This document shows positions 55,426 to 64,000 of a stretch of DNA of 64,000 bases, piece after piece. The position numbers and the translations under genes were made by a program. Source of the DNA: Pampus argenteus (Eukaryota > Chordata > Actinopteri > Scombriformes > Stromateidae); the NCBI GenBank assembly GCA_036937835.1, contig CM072880.1, forward strand, positions 19,736,001 through 19,800,000, written 5' to 3'. The notes beneath the pieces were generated by a model. The model saw only the letters and a program-made list of their open reading frames with translations. It was not told the origin of the DNA and did not search any database. Position 1 is the first letter of the stretch, and each line of letters opens with the position of its first letter.

Positions 55426-55669
55426 CCAGTAACAAATATGAATCTGTCCTTTAAGTGAACAAGAGATGATGTAAGTAGGTTTACTGAATTAGGCCTACTG
55501 TCTTTAATAGTGATTTATGGTTGTTTTACATGAATAATTGAACATGAATTCTTAAGAACTCAACCTTATGTACACCGTGGCACTGCTACGTTTACATGAG
55601 TAAATAGAACACACTTTACGACACTTAGACATAATCCCGCCCTTCCTGTCAATCATTCATATTTAGCCA

Positions 55670-55720
55670 ATGAGCGCGCAGCAGACTAACAGCACACTGG
55701 GTCTGAACTGTCGCTTCCAG
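55670..55720 (+). CDS. Gene X, proposed coding exon 1
   Basis: In a GC-richer segment with CCCGCCC (55636) and GCCAATGAG, this ATG opens 17 codons to CAG|gtagga. The ATG overlaps a CCAAT box, so this might instead be promoter. The product is unknown. Confidence 0.35.
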
Positions 55721-55982
55721 GTAGGAATTTATCTCATGTGCACTTTAATGCAGTTTCTACTAAACGTTATATGGGGGATATATGATGAATTAAAGTCACT
55801 GCTTTGCCTTGTAAAATACATTCATTAAAATGAATCTGTTAAATGTACCTAGCCAGGCAAAACTGATGTAAGATCAGTTGTATTTGGCTAGGTGATTGTT
55901 GAAGTTGCATTGTGTTTCACTTTGTAACGTCATTACGTTATTAATTCGACGTTATTAACGTAGTTTGCTTTCAGTGACCCAG

Positions 55983-56089
55983 GATCAGCTGGGAGTGTAC
56001 CTCTCATTTACACCAGAGATTGAAACTAAAGATGATGAGCTGAATCAATGCCTTGAAAAATCTATTAATTGCAATAGATGTTTTATCAA
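55983..56089 (+). CDS. Gene X, proposed coding exon 2
   Basis: Frame DQLGVYLSFTPEIETKDDEL continues exon 1 if the acceptor is CCCAG (55982). The stronger acceptor TTTCAG (55974) would put a TGA in frame. It ends ATCAA|gtaaga, phase 2, which matches the next exon. Confidence 0.4.
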
Positions 56090-57688
56090 GTAAGACTAGA
56101 AAACAATATTCTCCTAATCCAGTTTCTCAGGTATGACGAGTGGTTGCTTGTCTGTGTTTAAAATCTTTGAATTTTAGATTTTAGACTGTATGTCCAACAA
56201 AACTAGGAATATGGGATACAATGCAGTACAACATAGAATCACTGCAGTCAGACTAAAGTCAAGAAAACTCTTATACTTTAACACTGACGATTCTTCACAT
56301 GGACTTTAGTCTTTTTGATTGAGAATGACTCAATATCCTCCCAAACCCAAATGATGTCACAAATAAGTGTTCCAAACAATGATTTTGTCCCACCTCCGCT
56401 GTCCTTATGTTCAGATTGTTATGAATATGCTGAATGATAGTTTTGAATGTATGCTTTAAACTGCTTACAGTAAAAGGATGTTGTCTCTGGCAGGTAACAT
56501 CACTTCAGATCCTTCACATTATTTGGGGGAATTGGTTTTTGCATCAGATTTAACACATCACAGAACTATTCCTTCATCTGTCACGTTGTTAAATAAGATT
56601 TCTCTGTGTGCAAAGGGCAACATGATGTTATGTGGTGTGCATGTCAGTGCAATTAAACTGAATGTATTTCAGCAGTGTGTTAGTATTGTAGATATTGTTA
56701 AATCTAGTCATATATGTGAACGTGTGAGAGACAACAATTTTGAGAAATCTGACAATCATGCTCAATTAAATCCTACTGTGGTGTAACACTCAGATGTATG
56801 TGACAGGAGATGAAGTGTAATGATGTTTGTGCTGAGGAAGATGTCTCTGTAACACTGTATGTCTGTGTGGAAGACACTGATAACACTCTATTTGTCTGAT
56901 TTTTGGAGATTAAGTGAGAATAAATAAGGACACCAGCCACTGAACATCAGTGCAAATATCATGTATTTTACTCAACTTTATGTTTTTTAAGTGGACTGCA
57001 GTGGAGGAGCAGGGCTCAAACACTGGAACTATCATCACCGTTAGCTGCTTCTTATGTTTACGCAGGTTCACAGATCACACTGCCCTCCATCAACCTTCTC
57101 ATGGATGTGTATGTTGATCTGTGCCATTCATTTGGGTAAGATAAAGGCTTCCCTCCACTCATCCAGCTGTTTAGATGTACAGATGCAATGCACATTTCTA
57201 AACAACTAGCTTTGTACAAATAATGACAGAATATAGACCAGCTGGCCTGAAACAAATAGCAGAAATGTTGAAAGATCTTGTGAGTCATTGTTGTAAGTAG
57301 AACTAGTGGAGCATTAGGATGGACCTGTTAGAAAGTGAAGCATGAGTTCAGTGTACCTCAACATCATTTAATCTGTGTTTTGGCCTGAACCAGGACAATA
57401 CACACACAATTTGTAGTCAGTCGGAGTGAATGTGATAAAAGTTCTATGTTTCTGGAGAGGTGGCCGACACCAAACAACGGTGGTGTGTGGAAGTTTATAT
57501 TAAACAAGAGGTGTGGGTGTTACAACACATCAATACACCACCAGCTACAGTGTTGACTTCAATGTTTGGTTGGTTGGGATGAGGTAATGTAACTATATCT
57601 TATTTTATTCTCAGTTAAATAAAGTCACAGGGTGTATCCTTAGTTTTAATCAATGCAGAAACATTGCAGATGTGTAAATCTCCTTCAG

Positions 57689-57788
57689 ACTTCCTGTGTG
57701 GATAGCATCTCTGCTCCATGCTGCCCAACGCCTGAGAAGTGACCGTGCCCGTCGGAAGAAGGTCTACAGGCTTCTGCAGAGGAAACTG
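57689..57788 (+). CDS. Gene X, proposed coding exon 3
   Basis: After CTCCTTCAG the exon completes a Lys codon and encodes LPVWIASLLHAAQRLRSDRA followed by a basic helix (RRKKVYRLLQRKL). It ends CTG|gtacaa. It looks like genuine protein: amphipathic, Arg/Lys-rich and Leu-spaced. Confidence 0.55.
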
Positions 57789-57908
57789 GTACAACCATAC
57801 TTCTTTTTAAACCATAAATTATACATTCAATATGATAAATGTTTGTTATTTACTCCAATTACTGCAGAACTGCACTTAAGTACATTTTGAGATACTTGTA
57901 CTTTACTT

Positions 57909-58904
57909 GAACCGACTCATTGTCTGAACCACACTCTTGACCCTATACTCTCATATGGCATTGAAATTGATCATCTAATAGTCTTTCCACATAATCCTAT
58001 CCTATCTGACCATTTTCTAATAACCTTTGAGTTCATATTACTGGACTTTAAGCCTTTTTTCAGAAACTCCTACAGCAGATGTTTATCTGACAGTGCTGTA
58101 GCCAAATTTAAGGAAACAATTACTATAGTATTAAATTCAATGCCATGTCTTAATGTTACAGAGGACTTAGCAGCTTCCTGTAGCCCCTCACACATAGATC
58201 AGCTCGTTAGTAATACTACAGAGTCATTACAGACAACTCTTGACTCTATTGCACCTCTGAAAAAGAAGACAATAAAACAGAGGAGGTTAGCACCATGGTA
58301 TAGCCAGCACACTCACAAATTAAAGCAAGAGGCACGTAAATCTGAACGTAAATGGCGTGCCTCTAAACTGGAAGAATCTCGCCTAGCCTGGCAAGATAAT
58401 CTTGCAATTTATAGGAAGGCTCTGCGTAATGCCAGAACAGCCTATTATTCCTCATTAATTGAGGAAAATAAGAACAACCCCAGGTTTCTCTTCAGCACTG
58501 TAGCCAGGCTAACAGAGAACCACAGCTCTATTGAGTCATCTATTCCTTTAAGCCTAACTAGTAATGACTTCATGAGCTTCTTTAATGATAAGATTCTGAA
58601 TATTAGAGACAAAATTCATCACCTTTTGCCCTCAACAGGCACTCATCTGATTTCAGATACAGCACGTTTGGAAATACTTTAGAAACAAATAACTTACCTC
58701 TGTAAACCTCTGTGGCTCTTCCTGAGGTTTCTTCCACCTTTTTCCCTGTTAAAAGGTTTTTTGGTGGGCAAGTTTTTCCTCACTTGAATCGAGGGTCTAA
58801 GGACAGAGGGTGTCACTCCCTGTACAGATTGTAAAGCCCTCTGAGACAAATGCATTTTGTGATTTTGGGCTATATAAAAAAAAATTTGATTTGATTTGAT
58901 TTAG
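57909..58904 (+). mobile_element. Family B LINE fragment 4 (plus), in a gene X intron
   Basis: It covers the end of the endonuclease (LSDHFLI), the linker and the start of RT (to about 58680), then jumps to the 3' UTR end (58690-58904, TTTGATTTGATTTGATTTA). RT and the C-terminal domain are deleted. It contains the uninterrupted ERV2 target site at 58504-58508. Confidence 0.92.
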
Positions 58905-59072
58905 ATGCAGCTGGAATGCAGCCCGAGCCGATCAGTCAGTTTGTGGTTTCTCTGCAGCCGTCCGGGCGCTGATGTGTCATTACATTTCAGAGGAACCTAC
59001 ACACGTAGCTGCGGTATATGCTGCAACCCAACTACAAATCAACATCTCATGCACTTCTCACTTTTATCCCAG

Positions 59073-59207
59073 ATGTTCCACAAGGTTGGTGTAAAGGAGG
59101 GAGATGTGTGCCAGCCCACCTATATTTACCCTGAAGAGGTAAAAATGCTGATCCGTTCTGTCTTCCCACAGAACATTTGTGACTACCTGGACCCCTGCCA
59201 TGAACAG
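59073..59207 (+). CDS. Gene X, proposed coding exon 4
   Basis: After CTTTTATCCCAG, 45 codons in phase 0: MFHKVGVKEGDVCQPTYIYP, then EEVKMLIRSVFPQNICDYLD and PCHEQ, with a textbook donor CAG|gtaagt. This is the most convincing exon of the model. The Cys and Pro pattern is not one I recognise. Confidence 0.7.
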
Positions 59208-60006
59208 GTAAGTGTCCTCATACTGTAGCTGATAAACTGTCAGTTAGATTCGATGATAAGTAGGTCAAAATAGCTCAACATTTTGGGAAATAAACTTTCT
59301 TTATTTCTGAGAGTGAGATGACAAGATGCATATCAATCTGAGTTAGAGTCAGGAGGTTACATGTAGCCTAGCTTAGCATAAAGATGGGAGGTAGGAAGAA
59401 ACAGCTTGTATCATAAGGGGTAAAGTCATAGCAAGGAACAAACTAATTTGTGCCAGAGGCAATGAAGCAGATTGTTGTGATTTTGTTGTAAAGTAGTTCC
59501 ACATAACTCTTCCAGTAGATGTGCTTTACTGTTGCTTTACTGAATCTTCTCATAGTCTTTGTAAAACTGCAACACAGATAAAGAATACATATGTTATGTG
59601 AAATATGAGGCTACATTCCACTAAACACACATAAATGCAGTGACAAAGATGCAACTCCCAACACAAATGAATCTTAATAATGAACCAAACCATCCCCAGC
59701 AGTTCAACTAGCCTCTTGCTAACAGTTGACATATTAGCATGGTTTTTATAACTTAAAATAAATGCTTCAAACATCACCTTAAAATTACAGTGCTATGAAA
59801 CAACTAAAATAAACCAAGTGCACAAGTACTCACAGTTGGTTCTACTCCAAGGCTCAAACAACCAACACTTGTAGCCTGAGTGTAAACATTGGAAGGGCCT
59901 GGTACTTTAGGCTACAGTACCTCAAAAACACCACCAGGGGGAACTTATCTTATTTACTGATAGGAGTCAGAACAGTAATGATGTGTACTGTACTGTGTCT
60001 TTTCAG

Positions 60007-60054
60007 GTGGTGCATGTCACTGTTGAGGATCTGCACAAAGTCACCTCCAACTAA
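60007..60054 (+). CDS. Gene X, proposed last coding exon
   Basis: After TGTGTCTTTTCAG, 15 codons VVHVTVEDLHKVTSN and TAA, in phase 0 with exon 4. An AATAAA lies at 60237-60242. With all five exons the protein would be 146 aa and soluble, with a basic central helix. Function unknown. Confidence 0.65.
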   Translation: MVHVTVEDLHKVTSN

Positions 60055-60236
60055 AGTGTGTGTCTCTTAGTTTGTACAACTTAGGCATGCTATTTCAAGG
60101 CACTTTAAGTTTTATTAAAGCATGTTCCAAAATTATAAGAAGAAAATCCAATCTAATGTCTGTTTCATGGTTGAATCTTCACAAAGCATTTCTTTTAGTT
60201 TATCGTCAATGGGATTTCTGTGTGACAAACAATTTA

Positions 60237-60242
60237 AATAAA
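60237..60242 (+). terminator. Gene X poly(A) signal
   Basis: AATAAA 183 bp after the proposed stop. Confidence 0.45.
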
Positions 60243-61685
60243 AATGTAGTTCATATTCTGTGTATCACTATCACTTTCTGCTCTCAACACTTGGCATGTT
60301 TCAGCTGCATATTTCATCGTCCATTTTGTGCATCTGTTGAAAATACCATACAACACAAACACACATAACAGTACAATATGTGGCACAGTGTCTACAGTGA
60401 TAACAGTGCTGTCACAGGCCACATGTTAAGGTTTTTGCACTAAACTTCAGCAGGAAGCCATTTGAAGTGAGGAACACAGTGCCACCTGCTGTTTGTTTTG
60501 AGTCTATCATACTAGCATACATATAGAGCTGGAGGGGACTCAGTCAGGTTACTCATAAAGATATCAAGTCTAAATGTGCTCAACCACAGGGGGGCACAGA
60601 AGGAAAAATGTTGCTGTTGATGTTGATAATGACAAAGAAGAATCATTATTCAGTTCTAATAGTTTGTGGCTCCATGGTATTTGTATGTTCAGTAAATAGG
60701 ATAGATTGGAAGTGCAACACCAGGTCATCATTCATGCAAACAGTTGGAGAGAAAGTTTCATGAATGTAACGAAATTATATGTATATATTTAAATGTATTG
60801 ATTTATGAATATATCAGAATATACAAATATTCTCAGTTTGATCCAAACAGCTTTGACAATCAGTATTGTTACGTGTATAATTAAGAATGCTACTGCATAC
60901 ATAATAACTATTATGATGTCCACAAGTTCATTTAAATAAAGGAGTTTAGAAAAGTTTTTACATCAAGCAGGTCATGGAGAGGTTCAGATGGAAGTGGTGC
61001 ACACCATGGTACTCCATATGTTCATAAAGTCTGTCTAAGATGAAGATAAAAACAAGGAAGGCTGGATGACTTACATAGAACATAAAAACATTATTATTCC
61101 TTAGTCATCACAAAGAGCTGATGAGACATGAATAGGTCCAGTACTCCACCAAGGTGTGCAGCTAGTTACAAGACTAGGTTTTTATAAGACTGGATTAGTT
61201 GTAGTTATATACCATCTGACTGTAACCCATACACATTCAAATAACATCATGGGACAGACTCTGACAACCTCTATTCTGCTGCCAGTATGTGGACCGCAGC
61301 GCTCCAATACTGACAGCTTCACCAATCAACCAGGTGGAGCTCCCTTACATGGCTGGACTGTTACAGTTTGGTAGCCTACTAGTTGGAGTTTAGTAAGTTG
61401 TATTGAGCTTCTGAGGCAATGTGAGGCTCACCAAGAACTAACTACTGGTGCAGGAGCCAAAGCCTAGAAGTTTGAAGACTGTCTCCCATACTGTCAGATG
61501 CCACAAGACTTTTCAGACACTGGTATTGACATAATAAGCAACACTTAATTTCATCAGGGATAATAATAATAATTTTAATCCTCTCTCAAGAGGACTTCAG
61601 TATCCAGTGGTGGAAGAAGTACTCTGATCCTTTACTTAATACCTCAGTGTAAAAATACATAAGTAAAAGTCCTGCATTTAAAACT
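60243..61685. other. Intergenic DNA
   Basis: AT-rich with no gene or element recognised. Confidence 0.6.
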
Positions 61686-61855
61686 CTCAAGGAGATTAAA
61701 TGGAACACAACTGGACTTGGTTATTTGTCTTTGAAGACGTTTCACCTCTCATCCAAGAGGCTTCATCAGTTCATGCTAGCTTGACTAGGCTGGGACTAGT
61801 CCAACTAGCTGGTGTAGAAACCCAGGTATTTAACCTCTGTGGAGGCAGTCACATG
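61686..61855 (+). repeat. Penelope-like terminal repeat, left arm
   Basis: Contains ACGTTTCACCTCTCATCC and CAAGAGGCTTCATCAGTTCA. The reverse complement recurs at 62488-62657 with a few mismatches. Confidence 0.9.
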
Positions 61856-61936
61856 GCCAGTGATGTCATTGGCTCATTAACGCTCCATGTGCCCAACGAC
61901 AGACGTTGAGGGTGGTGAAAGTTAGTTTCGACTTCA

Positions 61937-62487
61937 TTAGTGCTCTATTGTGTTATAACAACAGTCGTTAGAGTTACATGGGGCCTTTTGTGAATGGCTG
62001 TTGTTCTTAGAGGCTAAGTTCCTGAATCTCCTGGGAAGAGATGAAAGGGCAGCATTGTAAATTGGAGATAGATGGTGTCTCAGACCTCCTCCTCTGTTTA
62101 GGGATGGTTTTTCTATTTTCACATAGATGGCTTCTTTTACCCCTCTTTCAAACCATCTATCCTCTCTGTCCAGGATGTGAACATTGTTGTCCTTAAAGGA
62201 GTGAGCTTTCTCCTTGAGGTGTAAGTAGACAGCAGAGTCTAGGCCTGAGGAGTTGGACCTCCTGTGTTGGTACATGCGCTTGTGCAATGGTTGCTTAGTT
62301 TCCCCAATGTAGAGGTCTTTGCCTTCCTCATTGCACTGTACTGCATACACCAGATTGTTTTTCTGAGTGTGTGGTGTTCTGTCTTTGGGGTGAACCAGCC
62401 TCTGTCTGAGTGTTTTGCTGGGTTTGAAATACACAGGGATACGGTGCTTGTTAAAGATCCTCCTGAGTTTCTCTGATATCCCAGATA
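61937..62487 (-). pseudogene. Penelope-like GIY-YIG endonuclease fragment
   Basis: The minus strand encodes the RT-endonuclease connector (RIPVYFKPSKTLRQRLVHPK) and the GIY-YIG domain: LVYAVQC, DLYIGETKQPLHKRMYQHRR, with the conserved Tyr, Gly, Arg and His. A C-terminal region and a stop at 61937 follow. The upstream RT is absent and the frame runs into the inverted repeat. Confidence 0.85.
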
Positions 62488-62657
62488 CATGTGACTGCCT
62501 CCACAGAGGTTAAATACCTGGGTTTCTACATCAGCTAGTTGGACTAGCCCCAGCCTAGTCAAGCTAGCATGAACTGATGGAGCCTCTTGGATGAGAGGTG
62601 AAACATCATCAAAGACAAATAACCAAGTCCAGTTGTGTTTAATTTAATCTCCTTGAG
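62488..62657 (-). repeat. Penelope-like terminal repeat, right arm (inverted)
   Basis: Inverted copy of 61686-61855. Confidence 0.9.
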
Positions 62658-62876
62658 ATAACTATGACCTGGATGAATGAGAATATTCACAGGCTTAAAA
62701 CTCCTACTTATGTAGAAGTATACCAGTATTATCATTTAAATTGATTTTACTGACTGACATATTAAATAAATTCAACAAAGTATAATGGTAATAATGATGA
62801 GTCAGTGCATAAGCAGCATGTTGTTGCCGTAACTGCTCGAGGTGGAGTCAGTCTGAACTGCTTTGAAAGGGCACAT

Positions 62877-62957
<81 letters not shown>

Positions 62958-62958
62958 C

Positions 62959-63030
<72 letters not shown>
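62877..63030. repeat. (TATC)n microsatellite, about 38 units
   Basis: About 154 bp of TATC with one TATCCATC break. The open frames through it (YLSI repeats) are artefacts. Confidence 0.97.
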
Positions 63031-63031
<1 letters not shown>

Positions 63032-63658
63032 ACAACTTAGACACATCTGAAACATGACAAAGAGACACAAACACACACTGAGATTTTGTCTCAGTTTTAT
63101 TGTATGTTATTTTAATGTATTAGTTTTTATCTGAAAAGTAAATAAAATTGTAAAATCAATCTAGTGGCGTAACAAGTATATTTAACTCTAACATGTAGAG
63201 TATGAAAACATGTACCGGTTAAAGTATCAAGTAGAGTAGCATGAAATGAAAATACTCAAGTAAAGTAAACGTACCTCAGTACTTAAGTCAATGTATGTGC
63301 TGTACAATGCTTGCTGACGTTACGTAAAGCACGCAGACAGCTGGGCTGAAGGCCACAGCGCGGCGCTGCAAACCGGTGAAGGAAGCACAAGCAGCTGATA
63401 CGCAGCCTGGGTTTCAAGGGAAGTTCTGGGACTTTATTTTTGAGAAGTGCAATGCGTTCACAGTGGCAGAGAAGTGAACTGGTGCGGGTCAGATCAATCC
63501 TCTGGGAGCGACTCTCAGCTGGCATCATCAGTGTCTGAAAAGTCTTGTGGCATCTGACAGTATGGGAGACGGTCTTCAAACTTCCACACGCTGCTCCAGC
63601 AACAGCGGTTAGTTCTTGGTGAGCGTCACATTACCTCACGCAGCGTCTCAGTATCCTG

Positions 63659-63853
63659 ATGGCTCACTCGGGCCGCGACAGGGACCTGCCGGCCGCGGAG
63701 CGCAGCGGGTCCGGCCGCACACAAGCCGAGCCGAGGACCGGAGAGCAGCCGGAGCAACTCGTGTATCTTACCTGCCTACCGGAAAGATACCGGGCCGCCA
63801 AGTTCAGCCTGGCGGCGTACCTGCTCTGCTGGGCTCTGCTCCGATGGTACAAG
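63659..63853 (+). CDS. First coding exon of an unrecognised membrane protein (partial)
   Basis: In a CG-rich segment this ATG opens 65 codons ending TACAAG|gtagcc. The N-terminal 38 residues are hydrophilic and Arg/Glu-rich. After LPERYRAAKF a hydrophobic stretch SLAAYLLCWALL could be a membrane span or signal anchor. The gene continues beyond the window. I do not recognise it. The CpG-rich context and clean donor argue that it is a real first exon. Confidence 0.55.
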
Positions 63854-64000
63854 GTAGCCTGACATACTTCCTCCTAAAAGCTGCCTGTGAGATTTGAACA
63901 GCTTCAGTGTAATCTTATTGACAGACCAGGAGCACATTTGAAACACGAACACATGTTTAGTTTTGTCTGATGAAATGCATAACTAGTTCATTGCAGTAAA

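Larger units (their letters stand above)
61686..62657 (-). mobile_element. Penelope-like element fragment with inverted terminal repeats
   Basis: Two near-identical arms of 170 bp (61686-61855 and the inverted 62488-62657, starting CTCAAGGAGATTAAA) flank a minus-strand GIY-YIG coding fragment. LTR-like repeats that can be inverted are characteristic of Penelope-like elements. The RT is missing, so the element is 5'-truncated. Confidence 0.8.

Noticed and set aside
62877..63030. CRISPR-like array
   Set aside because: It is a 4-bp tandem repeat with no spacers; no CRISPR is expected in vertebrate DNA.
62805..63057. YLSI-repeat proteins
   Set aside because: They are pure translation of the TATC microsatellite.

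Overview
The window looks like euchromatic DNA of a teleost fish. The host genes are vertebrate orthologues with introns: mos, plag1 and chchd7 lie in the same order as in human 8q12. The transposons are the mixture typical of ray-finned fish: BEL/Pao, class-I ERVs, CR1/L2/Rex-type LINEs, a Penelope-like element, a Tc1 element and a 5S-headed SINE. The species cannot be named from the sequence.

Region 1 (1-26720) is almost entirely nested mobile DNA. A minus-strand LINE of family B (pieces at 9701-10976 and 17639-17880) was entered by two retroviruses. ERV1 (about 569-9700, minus) is itself split by a nearly full-length, ORF-intact LINE of family A (3061-6560, plus). ERV2 (10977-17638, minus) has two 618-bp LTRs that differ at only about three positions and a perfect 5-bp target duplication. 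Next is a BEL/Pao element (18124-26720, minus), which carries a second, 5'-truncated family B LINE (23162-24850, plus). All the retroviral and BEL coding regions are broken by deletions, stops or frameshifts. The family A LINE ORF is open.

Region 2 (26721-48600) is host DNA. It holds the intronless oocyte kinase gene mos (minus, 28980-29996), about 9.5 kb of AT-rich DNA that probably includes the plag1 3' UTR, the two plag1 coding exons (minus, 39514-41154, 479 aa) with an in-frame upstream ORF, and a long plag1 intron or upstream region. A 241-codon plus-strand ORF of unknown nature lies at 47127-47852. Around 48.1-48.6 kb a cluster of inverted CCAAT boxes suggests a shared divergent promoter for plag1 (left) and chchd7 (right), as known in mammals.

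Region 3 (48600-64000) holds chchd7 (plus, three coding exons, 85 aa, twin CX9C), a phase-consistent five-exon model for an unrecognised 146-aa protein (55670-60054, plus), and a first coding exon with one membrane segment at the right edge (63659-63853). Between them lie a 331-bp 5S rRNA-headed SINE with RTE-like ends and a perfect 11-bp target duplication, a decayed Tc1 transposon, two more family B LINE fragments, a GIY-YIG fragment of a Penelope-like element between inverted terminal repeats, and long GATA-type microsatellites. One LINE fragment preserves the empty target site of ERV2.
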